The notes under the pieces: generated by a model
Databases searched by the model: none
The model's input: only the letters and a program-made list of their open reading frames with translations
What the model was told of the DNA's origin: nothing
Assembly: GCA_949752745.1 (NCBI GenBank)
Contig: OX457034.1
Location: forward strand, 29,493,544-29,557,543
Length of the DNA: 64,000 nucleotides
Direction: 5' to 3'
Source: Protula sp. h YS-2021
Taxonomy: Eukaryota > Annelida > Polychaeta > Sabellida > Serpulidae
Part shown: positions 1 through 10,598 of the stretch, one piece after another
Layout of the letters: every line of letters starts with the position of its first letter
Numbering within the stretch: the first letter of the stretch is position 1
Translations under genes and position numbers: made by a program

Positions 1-191
1 AAACCTTTGTAACCATATACATCCTTCATGTTACCAGTTACCAATACAAATATATGTAATGTAAGAAGCTACTAAATTTCAACTTACAATTTAGATGTTT
101 TCAACATTTTATTTACAGTAGACTTTGTAAACCTAAATAATTAAAATGTACTTCTATTTCCAGCCGAGTGTGAGATGTGAGAAATAATTCT

Positions 192-547
192 GGGGTTACG
201 GTATATACCGCCAACAACTGGAAAAATAAAAATAAATCAAGGGGTAATGTCATTGAATGTGTGATTTGTTTTAAGAACTACAAAAAGATGTATGTATTCC
301 ATAGGTAAAAATTGTAATTTATTTCTGCATACAAACAATATGTATTTGCACCAATTATCAACTCTAAAGAAATCAGGTATTACACATATACCACCGACAA
401 AAATGAAAATCCTGTGACTTTCTCAGTGAATTTGTGATATGGTTCAAGAGTTAGAAAGGAATGTATGTATACCTTTAGTAAAATTTGAACTTTATTTCTG
501 GATACAAGCAATCGGTAGCTGCAACAAGTATCAACAGAAACAAATCA
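192..547 (+). repeat. Diverged internal duplication (about 175-180 bp, two copies)
   Basis: Bases 192-375 and 376-547 are homologous in direct orientation. Over the best part, 250-375 against 423-547, my hand alignment gives about 96 matches in 126 columns with one gap. Shared landmarks are ATATACC near the start, GAATGTATGTAT/GATGTATGTAT, TTTATTTCTG followed by ATACAA, TATCAAC and a closing AAATCA. Every S and L unit carries the pair at the same unit positions. The first copy contains the perfect palindrome CGGTATATACCG at 199-210. The divergence between copies, against near-identity between units, shows the duplication predates the present array. A still weaker relative may lie at the unit start (CATATAC near base 14), but I could not align it convincingly. 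Confidence 0.85.
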
Positions 548-965
548 CCAGAAAACATTGATGTAAAAATTCAAAGGTCCAGTACATAATACGGCATATC
601 CTCGTCTCGGACATTTGTCGTTGTCATGTATCTGCGCCGTATGTCGAATTATGCTGACACAGTTGACGCCCCACTCTAGCGCTATTACTCTTATATTTAT
701 GACTTCCTTAAAATCTAAGCGGTTATTGTTGCAAGATCAAAGATTTCAATTTAGTTCGTTCGTTGCATAGACTGCACATCCTAGCTTTTATTTTAGTGTT
801 AATGCATGTTTAACTGGCCAGTCGTTAACTGGTCAACCGTCAATGATGGATAATGGATTTACAGACATGTCTTGTTATATTTTCCATGTTGATCAAACCA
901 ACACAGGTTAAACAAGACCCAAACAGTCTGAGAAATCTGATAGATTCACAGCAGGTTATATACAA
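548..965. other. Remainder of shared core left of the S/L junction; nothing recognised
   Basis: This stretch is present in all units. It holds a direct pair TTAACTGGYCA at 810-820 and 825-835, the first overlapping the palindrome ACTGGCCAGT at 813-822. A segment at 661-681 resembles part of the SINE-like body found in L units. No ORF of useful length, RNA gene or known box was recognised. Confidence 0.6.
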
Positions 966-1306
966 ATAGTGAAAATGGTTAATTTGGTGGATACGTTAAA
1001 TTTTGAAAGTGGAATATCTTTAAAAGTATTGGTGATAGAGAGACGGGGATTTGACGAGGTGATATGGCGAATATGAATTATGTATGATCCAGTAGTGTTT
1101 TTAGGCCATTCTGAGCCCTTTAAATTGCACTTTTACAAAGGCAAAGTTTTCTACAGGCGAGTGTTAAATGAATGGTTTTAAGAACAGCGAGATAGTTTTT
1201 TTATAAATAGATTTGTCTATTTCTTAGTGATTGGATGAATGATCAGATCAGTCCTGGAAAAAACTTCACAATAACTATGTAACTGTTTGATATATTTTGT
1301 TAAAGT
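966..1306. other. Shared core right of the S/L junction; nothing recognised
   Basis: These 341 bases close every unit of both forms. They are AT-rich and include a T7 run and a terminal T-run. In S units they carry A at unit base 975 and C at 994, where L units have G at both equivalent positions. No gene or RNA is recognisable. Confidence 0.6.
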
Positions 1307-2305
1307 AAACCTTTGTAACCATATACATCCTTCATGTTACCAGTTACCAATACAAATATATGTAATGTAAGAAGCTACTAAATTTCAACTTACAATTTAG
1401 ATGTTTTCAACATTTTATTTACAGTAGACTTTGTAAACCTAAATAATTAAAATGTACTTCTATTTCCAGCCGAGTGTGAGATGTGAGAAATAATTCTGGG
1501 GTTACGGTATATACCGCCAACAACTGGAAAAATAAAAATAAATCAAGGGGTAATGTCATTGAATGTGTGATTTGTTTTAAGAACTACAAAAAGATGTATG
1601 TATTCCATAGGTAAAAATTGTAATTTATTTCTGCATACAAACAATATGTATTTGCACCAATTATCAACTCTAAAGAAATCAGGTATTACACATATACCAC
1701 CGACAAAAATGAAAATCCTGTGACTTTCTCAGTGAATTTGTGATATGGTTCAAGAGTTAGAAAGGAATGTATGTATACCTTTAGTAAAATTTGAACTTTA
1801 TTTCTGGATACAAGCAATCGGTAGCTGCAACAAGTATCAACAGAAACAAATCACCAGAAAACATTGATGTAAAAATTCAAAGGTCCAGTACATAATACGG
1901 CATATCCTCGTCTCGGACATTTGTCGTTGTCATGTATCTGCGCCGTATGTCGAATTATGCTGACACAGTTGACGCCCCACTCTAGCGCTATTACTCTTAT
2001 ATTTATGACTTCCTTAAAATCTAAGCGGTTATTGTTGCAAGATCAAAGATTTCAATTTAGTTCGTTCGTTGCATAGACTGCACATCCTAGCTTTTATTTT
2101 AGTGTTAATGCATGTTTAACTGGCCAGTCGTTAACTGGTCAACCGTCAATGATGGATAATGGATTTACAGACATGTCTTGTTATATTTTCCATGTTGATC
2201 AAACCAACACAGGTTAAACAAGACCCAAACAGTCTGAGAAATCTGATAGATTCACAGCAGGTTATATACAATTCCAGTGACATTGAAAAATGGTGTGTAA
2301 AATTA

Positions 2306-2640
2306 CTGATAGAGAATTGAATTGGATAGAGCATTGGTTCGGTAAGCCGAAGGTCCCGAGTTCGACTCCAGCTCGGGGCGGCATGCAGGGAATTGACATT
2401 TGCTCAAATTGCCTTGGCTAAGCAAATACAGTAGATAAGATCACCTATGAAGGAATTTAAAGTTGACGCCCACTTAGCGTTTCAGCCATCCCTTAAAAAA
2501 CATTTTAGAAAGAAGTTAGTTTGGGCATCGTCCAATGACTTTCTTTATTTGAGTTGCCAAAGTCAATAAAATTATTTATTTTTAAACGATCAAAAGTTTC
2601 AGGGAGTGAACTCTGTAAAAAAAAAAAAAAAAAAAAAAAA
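2306..2640 (+). mobile_element. tRNA-derived SINE-like element with A-tail (unit 2)
   Basis: The head resembles a degenerate tRNA gene with an internal Pol III promoter. A B-box match AGTTCGACTCC lies at 2359-2369, one mismatch from GGTTCGANTCC. A weak A-box-like GAATTGAATTGG lies 45 bases upstream at 2314-2325, followed by the tRNA-like ATAGAGC. A perfect 5-bp hairpin TTCGG-TAAG-CCGAA (2338-2351) sits where the anticodon arm would be, and a 6-bp CCCGAG/CTCGGG hairpin (2355-2377) encloses the B box. The body runs to an uninterrupted A24 tract at 2617-2640. A TTTT at 2503-2506 could terminate Pol III after about 200 nt, well before the A-tail, so mobility of this copy is doubtful. I could not find target-site duplications, and the exact ends are uncertain. 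Confidence 0.62.
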
Positions 2641-2905
2641 CATAGGTTTTGCCTGTAACACTTTGGTCCCTTTTTATTCTATATTGATATTGAATGTTTC
2701 AAGTCAAACCGTAAACAAGAAGAAAAAAGTGTAAGCAACGCCTGTTTTGAAAGATTTACAATGCAGCAATAAATGTTGCAATCACTCACTTTTTCCCACA
2801 CCACAATCCAATTCAGATGGGAAGGTATGTAGTTTATAAACAGGCTCGAGCATCCATACAGATAGTGCTGTGCAGGTTATGGCAGTAATACAGTTGGCTG
2901 AAAGT
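2641..2905. other. Linker between A-tract and CpG patch; nothing recognised
   Basis: This linker contains the purine-rich GAAGAAAAAAG near 2720, which is GAAGAAACAAG in units 10-12, and several overlapping ORFs on the minus strand that I reject as coding. I see no RNA gene or known motif. Confidence 0.5.
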
Positions 2906-2910
2906 TGGCT

Positions 2911-3090
2911 CGGGAGTGCGAGGGCGTAAGCGTTCCGGTGTTCTTCGGGACCCGGTGGATCGAGCTGGAACTCGGCTGTAGAAAGGCGAAAGGCGGCGTA
3001 AAATCCGCCCGGTATGCCGAAGCCCCGCCACTGACCAATGCACACTGTGGTTGATCATTGACGGTGGCTGGGGTGGCCGTATATACGTCA
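2911..3090 (+). promoter_or_regulatory. CpG-dense patch with GC box, CCAAT box and TATA-like motif
   Basis: There are 16 CpG dinucleotides in 2911-3027, strikingly dense for this AT-rich unit. At its right edge lie an inverted GC box GCCCCGCC (3022-3029), a CCAAT box (3035-3039) and TATATA (3080-3085), 45 bases after CCAAT, close to the spacing of a classical Pol II promoter read on the plus strand. Opposed CRE half-sites TGACG (3059-3063) and CGTCA (3086-3090) flank the interval. No gene follows, so any product would be non-coding. Short motifs can arise by chance, and an opposite-strand reading is possible. The box cluster recurs at 6120-6188, 9218-9286, 12317-12385, 15416-15484, 18516-18584, 21617-21685, 24715-24783, 27811-27879, 30905-30973, 34001-34069, 37096-37164, 40191-40259 and 62879-62947. 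S units lack it. Confidence 0.33.
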
Positions 3091-4402
3091 GGCTTCTGGC
3101 AGCAAGCCATAATATATATCCTGCACTGCACGCTTCACTTTTTGTTTTTTTTACCTTTGATTATGTTTTATTTTATCCAAGAGGTAGGTTATTGTTTCTA
3201 CTTCATACAAAACTTATGCAAGATTTAATCATATTTTATTGCTGGTGCATGCACATAGAAGGCTCTAGAATATGCACAACAGTATTCCACACTCCTCTAG
3301 TATCGCTTGTTCAATGCTCTTTCAATCCAACTGGACAATCAAAAGCTGTGCGTCTCACACTTCTTGATCTCTCTCACACTGCTTGATCTCTTCAATCATG
3401 GCATTCTACCTACGTCAGTTGCAGAGTTACTTCGGGATTGAAGGCACAGAGTACGATCGTTGTACCTTACTAAGATCGAGGATGTATATTCAGACACCGT
3501 AATATCATACTGAATTTTACTTCAGGTTTTAAACAAATATTAAGTAGTCTTAAAACTGTTTGATTTTACATACACCGTTTATAAGAGAATGACATTGAAG
3601 CATTAACTTTGGCCATTTTTTCTATCTTAAACCATTTCAAAGAGAATAAAATACTCAGACAAAAGTACAGATGCTCAATAATCTTTCAGATCAAGGCAGA
3701 TCGATGAACTTTCTAAAATACATAAACCTATTTTATTGCTAAACATTAAAATATCTGCAATAAAGAAAATTTTAATGGTTATAAAAGTAAGATTGTAATG
3801 TGTGGATAAGTTTGTACAGTGTAGCTAAAGTGAAAAGGTGGTAGTAGAATTTGCAAAGTGGGGATACCTGCTTGACCTCTTCCGAGGATCATAATTTTAA
3901 AACTGATCTATGTGAAAATAAAAGAAGAAAGTTAATTTTCCTTGGAAAATAATAAAAAGTCAAATATATTGTACTTGCGATTGAAGAAAAATGGGCACGG
4001 TTGGGGACAGGAAGAGCAAAGGAAGATGGATGTATGTAAATGTCTTGAGTAATAATGTGAAATAGTGAAAGTGGTTAATTTGGTGGATAGGTTAAATTTT
4101 GAAAGTGGAATATCTTTAAAAGTATTGGTGATAGAGAGACGGGGATTTGACGAGGTGATATGGCGAATATGAATTATGTATGATCCAGTAGTGTTTTTAG
4201 GCCATTCTGAGCCCTTTAAATTGCACTTTTACAAAGGCAAAGTTTTCTACAGGCGAGTGTTAAATGAATGGTTTTAAGAACAGCGAGATAGTTTTTTTAT
4301 AAATAGATTTGTCTATTTCTTAGTGATTGGATGAATGATCAGATCAGTCCTGGAAAAAACTTCACAATAACTATGTAACTGTTTGATATATTTTTTTAAA
4401 GT

Positions 4403-7400
4403 AAACCTTTGTAACCATATACATCCTTCATGTTACCAGTTACCAATACAAATATATGTAATGTAAGAAGCTACTAAATTTCAACTTACAATTTAGATGT
4501 TTTCAACATTTTATTTACAGTAGACTTTGTAAACCTAAATAATTAAAATGTACTTCTATTTCCAGCCGAGTGTGAGATGTGAGAAATAATTCTGGGGTTA
4601 CGGTATATACCGCCAACAACTGGAAAAATAAAAATAAATCAAGGGGTAATGTCATTGAATGTGTGATTTGTTTTAAGAACTACAAAAAGATGTATGTATT
4701 CCATAGGTAAAAATTGTAATTTATTTCTGCATACAAACAATATGTATTTGCACCAATTATCAACTCTAAAGAAATCAGGTATTACACATATACCACCGAC
4801 AAAAATGAAAATCCTGTGACTTTCTCAGTGAATTTGTGATATGGTTCAAGAGTTAGAAAGGAATGTATGTATACCTTTAGTAAAATTTGAACTTTATTTC
4901 TGGATACAAGCAATCGGTAGCTGCAACAAGTATCAACAGAAACAAATCACCAGAAAACATTGATGTAAAAATTCAAAGGTCCAGTACATAATACGGCATA
5001 TCCTCGTCTCGGACATTTGTCGTTGTCATGTATCTGCGCCGTATGTCGAATTATGCTGACACAGTTGACGCCCCACTCTAGCGCTATTACTCTTATATTT
5101 ATGACTTCCTTAAAATCTAAGCGGTTATTGTTGCAAGATCAAAGATTTCAATTTAGTTCGTTCGTTGCATAGACTGCACATCCTAGCTTTTATTTTAGTG
5201 TTAATGCATGTTTAACTGGCCAGTCGTTAACTGGTCAACCGTCAATGATGGATAATGGATTTACAGACATGTCTTGTTATATTTTCCATGTTGATCAAAC
5301 CAACACAGGTTAAACAAGACCCAAACAGTCTGAGAAATCTGATAGATTCACAGCAGGTTATATACAATTCCAGTGACATTGAAAAATGGTGTGTAAAATT
5401 ACTGATAGAGAATTGAATTGGATAGAGCATTGGTTCGGTAAGCCGAAGGTCCCGAGTTCGACTCCAGCTCGGGGCGGCATGCAGGGAATTGACATTTGCT
5501 CAAATTGCCTTGGCTAAGCAAATACAGTAGATAAGATCACCTATGAAGGAATTTAAAGTTGACGCCCACTTAGCGTTTCAGCCATCCCTTAAAAAACATT
5601 TTAGAAAGAAGTTAGTTTGGGCATCGTCCAATGACTTTCTTTATTTGAGTTGCCAAAGTCAATAAAATTATTTATTTTTAAACGATCAAAAGTTTCAGGG
5701 AGTGAACTCTGTAAAAAAAAAAAAAAAAAAAAAAAAAACATAGGTTTTGCCTGTAACACTTTGGTCCCTTTTTATTCTATATTGATATTGAATGTTTCAA
5801 GTCAAACCGTAAACAAGAAGAAAAAAGTGTAAGCAACGCCTGTTTTGAAAGATTTACAATGCAGCAATAAATGTTGCAATCACTCACTTTTTCCCACACC
5901 ACAATCCAATTCAGATGGGAAGGTATGTAGTTTATAAACAGGCTCGAGCATCCATACAGATAGTGCTGTGCAGGTTATGGCAGTAATACAGTTGGCTGAA
6001 AGTTGGCTCGGGAGTGCGAGGGCGTAAGCGTTCCGGTGTTCTTCGGGACCCGGTGGATCGAGCTGGAACTCGGCTGTAGAAAGGCGAAAGGCGGCGTAAA
6101 ACCCGCCCGGTATGCCGAAGCCCCGCCACTGACCAATGCACACTGTGGTTGATCATTGACGGTGGCTGGGGTGGCCGTATATACGTCAGGCTTCTGGCAG
6201 CAAGCCATAATATATATCCTGCACTGCACGCTTCACTTTTTGTTTTTTTTTACCTTTGATTATGTTTTATTTTATCCAAGAGGTAGGTTATTGTTTCTAC
6301 TTCATACAAAACTTATGCAAGATTTAATCATATTTTATTGCTGGTGCATGCACATAGAAGGCTCTAGAATATGCACAACAGTATTCCACACTCCTCTAGT
6401 ATCGCTTGTTCAATGCTCTTTCAATCCAACTGGACAATCAAAAGCTGTGCGTCTCACACTTCTTGATCTCTCTCACACTGCTTGATCTCTTCAATCATGG
6501 CATTCTACCTACGTCAGTTGCAGAGTTACTTCGGGATTGAAGGCACAGAGTACGATCGTTGTACCTTACTAAGATCGAGGATGTATATTCAGACACCGTA
6601 ATATCATACTGAATTTTACTTCAGGTTTTAAACAAATATTAAGTAGTCTTAAAACTGTTTGATTTTACATACACCGTTTATAAGAGAATGACATTGAAGC
6701 ATTAACTTTGGCCATTTTTCTATCTTAAACCATTTCAAAGAGAATAAAATACTCAGACAAAAGTACAGATGCTCAATAATCTTTCAGATCAAGGCAGATC
6801 GATGAACTTTCTAAAATACATAAACCTATTTTATTGCTAAACATTAAAATATCTGCAATAAAGAAAATTTTAATGGTTATAAAAGTAAGATTGTAATGTG
6901 TGGATAAGTTTGTACAGTGTAGCTAAAGTGAAAAGGTGGTAGTAGAATTTGCAAAGTGGGGATACCTGCTTGACCTCTTCCGAGGATCATAATTTTAAAA
7001 CTGATCTATGTGAAAATAAAAGAAGAAAGTTAATTTTCCTTGGAAAATAATAAAAAGTCAAATATATTGTACTTGCGATTGAAGAAAAATGGGCACGGTT
7101 GGGGAGAGAAAGAGCAAAGGAAGACGGATGTATGTAAATGTCTTGAGTAATAATGTGAAATAGTGAAAGTGGTTAATTTGGTGGACAGGTTAAATTTTGA
7201 AAGTGGAATATCTTTAAAAGTATTGGTGATAGAGAGACGGGGATTTGACGAGGTGATATGGCGAATATGAATTATGTATGATCCAGTAGTGTTTTTAGGC
7301 CATTCTGAGCCCTTTAAATTGCACTTTTACAAAGGCAAAGTTTTCTACAGGCGAGTGTTAAATGAATGGTTTTAAGAACAGCGAGATAGTTTTTTTATAA

Positions 7401-7500
7401 ATAGATTTGTCTATTTCTTAGTGATTGGATGAATGATCAGATCAGTCCTGGAAAAAACTTCACAATAACTATGTAACTGTTTGATATATTTTGTTAAAGT
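4403..7500 (+). repeat. Unit 3, L form (3098 bp)
   Basis: A-tract 26, T-runs 9 and 5. It begins the run of units 3-7 with GAGAGAAAGAG and GAAGACGG, the run 3-6 with GGACAGG just right of the L segment, and the run 3-6 with G in the terminal T-run. Its left part still has the common AAAAAGATGTATG. Confidence 0.97.
5402..5738 (+). mobile_element. SINE-like element, unit 3
   Basis: Head and body are as in unit 2. The tail is an uninterrupted A26 at 5713-5738. Confidence 0.6.
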
Positions 7501-10500
7501 AAACCTTTGTAACCATATACATCCTTCATGTTACCAGTTACCAATACAAATATATGTAATGTAAGAAGCTACTAAATTTCAACTTACAATTTAGATGTTT
7601 TCAACATTTTATTTACAGTAGACTTTGTAAACCTAAATAATTAAAATGTACTTCTATTTCCAGCCGAGTGTGAGATGTGAGAAATAATTCTGGGGTTACG
7701 GTATATACCGCCAACAACTGGAAAAATAAAAATAAATCAAGGGGTAATGTCATTGAATGTGTGATTTGTTTTAAGAACTACAAAAAATTGTATGTATTCC
7801 ATAGGTAAAAATTGTAATTTATTTCTGCATACAAACAATATGTATTTGCACCAATTATCAACTCTAAAGAAATCAGGTATTACACATATACCACCGACAA
7901 AAATGAAAATCCTGTGACTTTCTCAGTGAATTTGTGATATGGTTCAAGAGTTAGAAAGGAATGTATGTATACCTTTAGTAAAATTTGAACTTTATTTCTG
8001 GATACAAGCAATCGGTAGCTGCAACAAGTATCAACAGAAACAAATCACCAGAAAACATTGATGTAAAAATTCAAAGGTCCAGTACATAATACGGCATATC
8101 CTCGTCTCGGACATTTGTCGTTGTCATGTATCTGCGCCGTATGTCGAATTATGCTGACACAGTTGACGCCCCACTCTAGCGCTATTACTCTTATATTTAT
8201 GACTTCCTTAAAATCTAAGCGGTTATTGTTGCAAGATCAAAGATTTCAATTTAGTTCGTTCGTTGCATAGACTGCACATCCTAGCTTTTATTTTAGTGTT
8301 AATGCATGTTTAACTGGCCAGTCGTTAACTGGTCAACCGTCAATGATGGATAATGGATTTACAGACATGTCTTGTTATATTTTCCATGTTGATCAAACCA
8401 ACACAGGTTAAACAAGACCCAAACAGTCTGAGAAATCTGATAGATTCACAGCAGGTTATATACAATTCCAGTGACATTGAAAAATGGTGTGTAAAATTAC
8501 TGATAGAGAATTGAATTGGATAGAGCATTGGTTCGGTAAGCCGAAGGTCCCGAGTTCGACTCCAGCTCGGGGCGGCATGCAGGGAATTGACATTTGCTCA
8601 AATTGCCTTGGCTAAGCAAATACAGTAGATAAGATCACCTATGAAGGAATTTAAAGTTGACGCCCACTTAGCGTTTCAGCCATCCCTTAAAAAACATTTT
8701 AGAAAGAAGTTAGTTTGGGCATCGTCCAATGACTTTCTTTATTTGAGTTGCCAAAGTCAATAAAATTATTTATTTTTAAACGATCAAAAGTTTCAGGGAG
8801 TGAACTCTGTAAAAAAAAAAAAAAAAAAAAAAAAAACATAGGTTTTGCCTGTAACACTTTGGTCCCTTTTTATTCTATATTGATATTGAATGTTTCAAGT
8901 CAAACCGTAAACAAGAAGAAAAAAGTGTAAGCAACGCCTGTTTTGAAAGATTTACAATGCAGCAATAAATGTTGCAATCACTCACTTTTTCCCACACCAC
9001 AATCCAATTCAGATGGGAAGGTATGTAGTTTATAAACAGGCTCGAGCATCCATACAGATAGTGCTGTGCAGGTTATGGCAGTAATACAGTTGGCTGAAAG
9101 TTGGCTCGGGAGTGCGAGGGCGTAAGCGTTCCGGTGTTCTTCGGGACCCGGTGGATCGAGCTGGAACTCGGCTGTAGAAAGGCGAAAGGCGGCGTAAAAC
9201 CCGCCCGGTATGCCGAAGCCCCGCCACTGACCAATGCACACTGTGGTTGATCATTGACGGTGGCTGGGGTGGCCGTATATACGTCAGGCTTCTGGCAGCA
9301 AGCCATAATATATATCCTGCACTGCACGCTTCACTTTTTGTTTTTTTTTACCTTTGATTATGTTTTATTTTATCCAAGAGGTAGGTTATTGTTTCTACTT
9401 CATACAAAACTTATGCAAGATTTAATCATATTTTATTGCTGGTGCATGCACATAGAAGGCTCTAGAATATGCACAACAGTATTCCACACTCCTCTAGTAT
9501 CGCTTGTTCAATGCTCTTTCAATCCAACTGGACAATCAAAAGCTGTGCGTCTCACACTTCTTGATCTCTCTCACACTGCTTGATCTCTTCAATCATGGCA
9601 TTCTACCTACGTCAGTTGCAGAGTTACTTCGGGATTGAAGGCACAGAGTACGATCGTTGTACCTTACTAAGATCGAGGATGTATATTCAGACACCGTAAT
9701 ATCATACTGAATTTTACTTCAGGTTTTAAACAAATATTAAGTAGTCTTAAAACTGTTTGATTTTACATACACCGTTTATAAGAGAATGACATTGAAGCAT
9801 TAACTTTGGCCATTTTTCTATCTTAAACCATTTCAAAGAGAATAAAATACTCAGACAAAAGTACAGATGCTCAATAATCTTTCAGATCAAGGCAGATCGA
9901 TGAACTTTCTAAAATACATAAACCTATTTTATTGCTAAACATTAAAATATCTGCAATAAAGAAAATTTTAATGGTTATAAAAGTAAGATTGTAATGTGTG
10001 GATAAGTTTGTACAGTGTAGCTAAAGTGAAAAGGTGGTAGTAGAATTTGCAAAGTGGGGATACCTGCTTGACCTCTTCCGAGGATCATAATTTTAAAACT
10101 GATCTATGTGAAAATAAAAGAAGAAAGTTAATTTTCCTTGGAAAATAATAAAAAGTCAAATATATTGTACTTGCGATTGAAGAAAAATGGGCACGGTTGG
10201 GGAGAGAAAGAGCAAAGGAAGACGGATGTATGTAAATGTCTTGAGTAATAATGTGAAATAGTGAAAGTGGTTAATTTGGTGGACAGGTTAAATTTTGAAA
10301 GTGGAATATCTTTAAAAGTATTGGTGATAGAGAGACGGGGATTTGACGAGGTGATATGGCGAATATGAATTATGTATGATCCAGTAGTGTTTTTAGGCCA
10401 TTCTGAGCCCTTTAAATTGCACTTTTACAAAGGCAAAGTTTTCTACAGGCGAGTGTTAAATGAATGGTTTTAAGAACAGCGAGATAGTTTTTTTATAAAT

Positions 10501-10598
10501 AGATTTGTCTATTTCTTAGTGATTGGATGAATGATCAGATCAGTCCTGGAAAAAACTTCACAATAACTATGTAACTGTTTGATATATTTTGTTAAAGT
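7501..10598 (+). repeat. Unit 4, L form (3098 bp)
   Basis: A-tract 26, T-runs 9 and 5. It is the first of three units (4-6) with AAAAAATTGTATG in place of AAAAAGATGTATG, near 7786. The right part matches units 3, 5 and 6. Confidence 0.97.
8500..8836 (+). mobile_element. SINE-like element, unit 4
   Basis: Head identical by eye to unit 2; uninterrupted A26 tail at 8811-8836. Confidence 0.6.

Larger units (their letters stand above)
1..1306 (+). repeat. Unit 1, S form (1306 bp)
   Basis: This is the only S unit left of the L block and probably the last of an S block that begins upstream of the window. It has the S junction at 965/966 and the S-specific A975 and C994. It carries G at 1299 in the terminal T-run, a variant otherwise seen in L units 3-6 and S unit 20. 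Confidence 0.97.
2272..4061 (+). repeat. L-specific segment (1790 bp in unit 2)
   Basis: This segment distinguishes L from S. Left flank is TATACAA and right flank ATAGTG; S units join these directly. It contains a SINE-like element (2306-2640), a linker of about 265 bp, a CpG-dense promoter-like patch (2911-3090) and about 970 bp of AT-rich DNA in which I recognise nothing beyond the palindrome GTGCATGCAC at 3245-3254 and scattered AATAAA. The ends show no target-site duplication beyond two shared A bases and no convincing inverted repeats, so a simple transposon insertion is not supported. Other copies: 5368-7159, 8466-10257, 11564-13356, 14663-16455, 17762-19555, 20862-22656, 23963-25755, 27062-28851, 30158-31945, 33252-35041, 36348-38136, 39443-41231 and 62128-63917. 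Confidence 0.93.
1307..4402 (+). repeat. Unit 2, L form (3096 bp), first after an S unit
   Basis: The A-tract is 24 bases, the downstream T-run 8 (3145-3152) and the second T-run 6 (3616-3621). It shares with unit 30, and no other complete L unit, a T in AAATCCGCCC near 3005 and the 8-base T-run. It has a private C at 4008. Its right part (GAAGATGG, GGATAGG) matches units 8 and 10-14 rather than its neighbours 3-7. Confidence 0.97.

Noticed and set aside
2146..2334. Minus-strand 62-codon ORF across the core/L-segment junction
   Set aside because: It crosses the S/L breakpoint and the antisense of the SINE head, and has no recognisable feature. Its identity between units reflects array homogeneity.
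2306..2378. A functional tRNA gene
   Set aside because: The putative anticodon stem encloses only four bases, the T-arm has an 11-base loop, the A box is poor and no acceptor stem pairs. It is a tRNA-derived head only.
2782..3131. Three overlapping minus-strand ORFs (87, 74 and 84 codons), repeated in each L unit
   Set aside because: They overlap in different frames across the GC-rich patch, where stops are rare by composition. No domain, signal or codon pattern is visible, and units 13-14 change residues in all frames alike.
3051..3386. Plus-strand ORF of 109-129 codons in L units
   Set aside because: The T-run of 8 or 9 bases shifts its frame and changes the predicted start between units, and a one-base deletion in unit 30 changes its end. 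No constraint on reading frame is apparent.
2278..3599. Direct repeat TGACATTGAA at 2278-2287 and 3590-3599 as an element boundary
   Set aside because: A ten-base match between two places in 1.8 kb is expected by chance, and neither site coincides with other element ends.
2272..4061. L segment as a single DNA transposon or Helitron inserted into an S unit
   Set aside because: There is no target-site duplication beyond AA, no convincing inverted repeats, no CTRR end and no transposase. A deletion giving S from L is simpler, though an outgroup is needed to settle polarity.
5650..5832. Plus-strand 60-codon ORF with a lysine run
   Set aside because: The lysine run is the translated A-tract, and the frame is open only in units with certain tract lengths.
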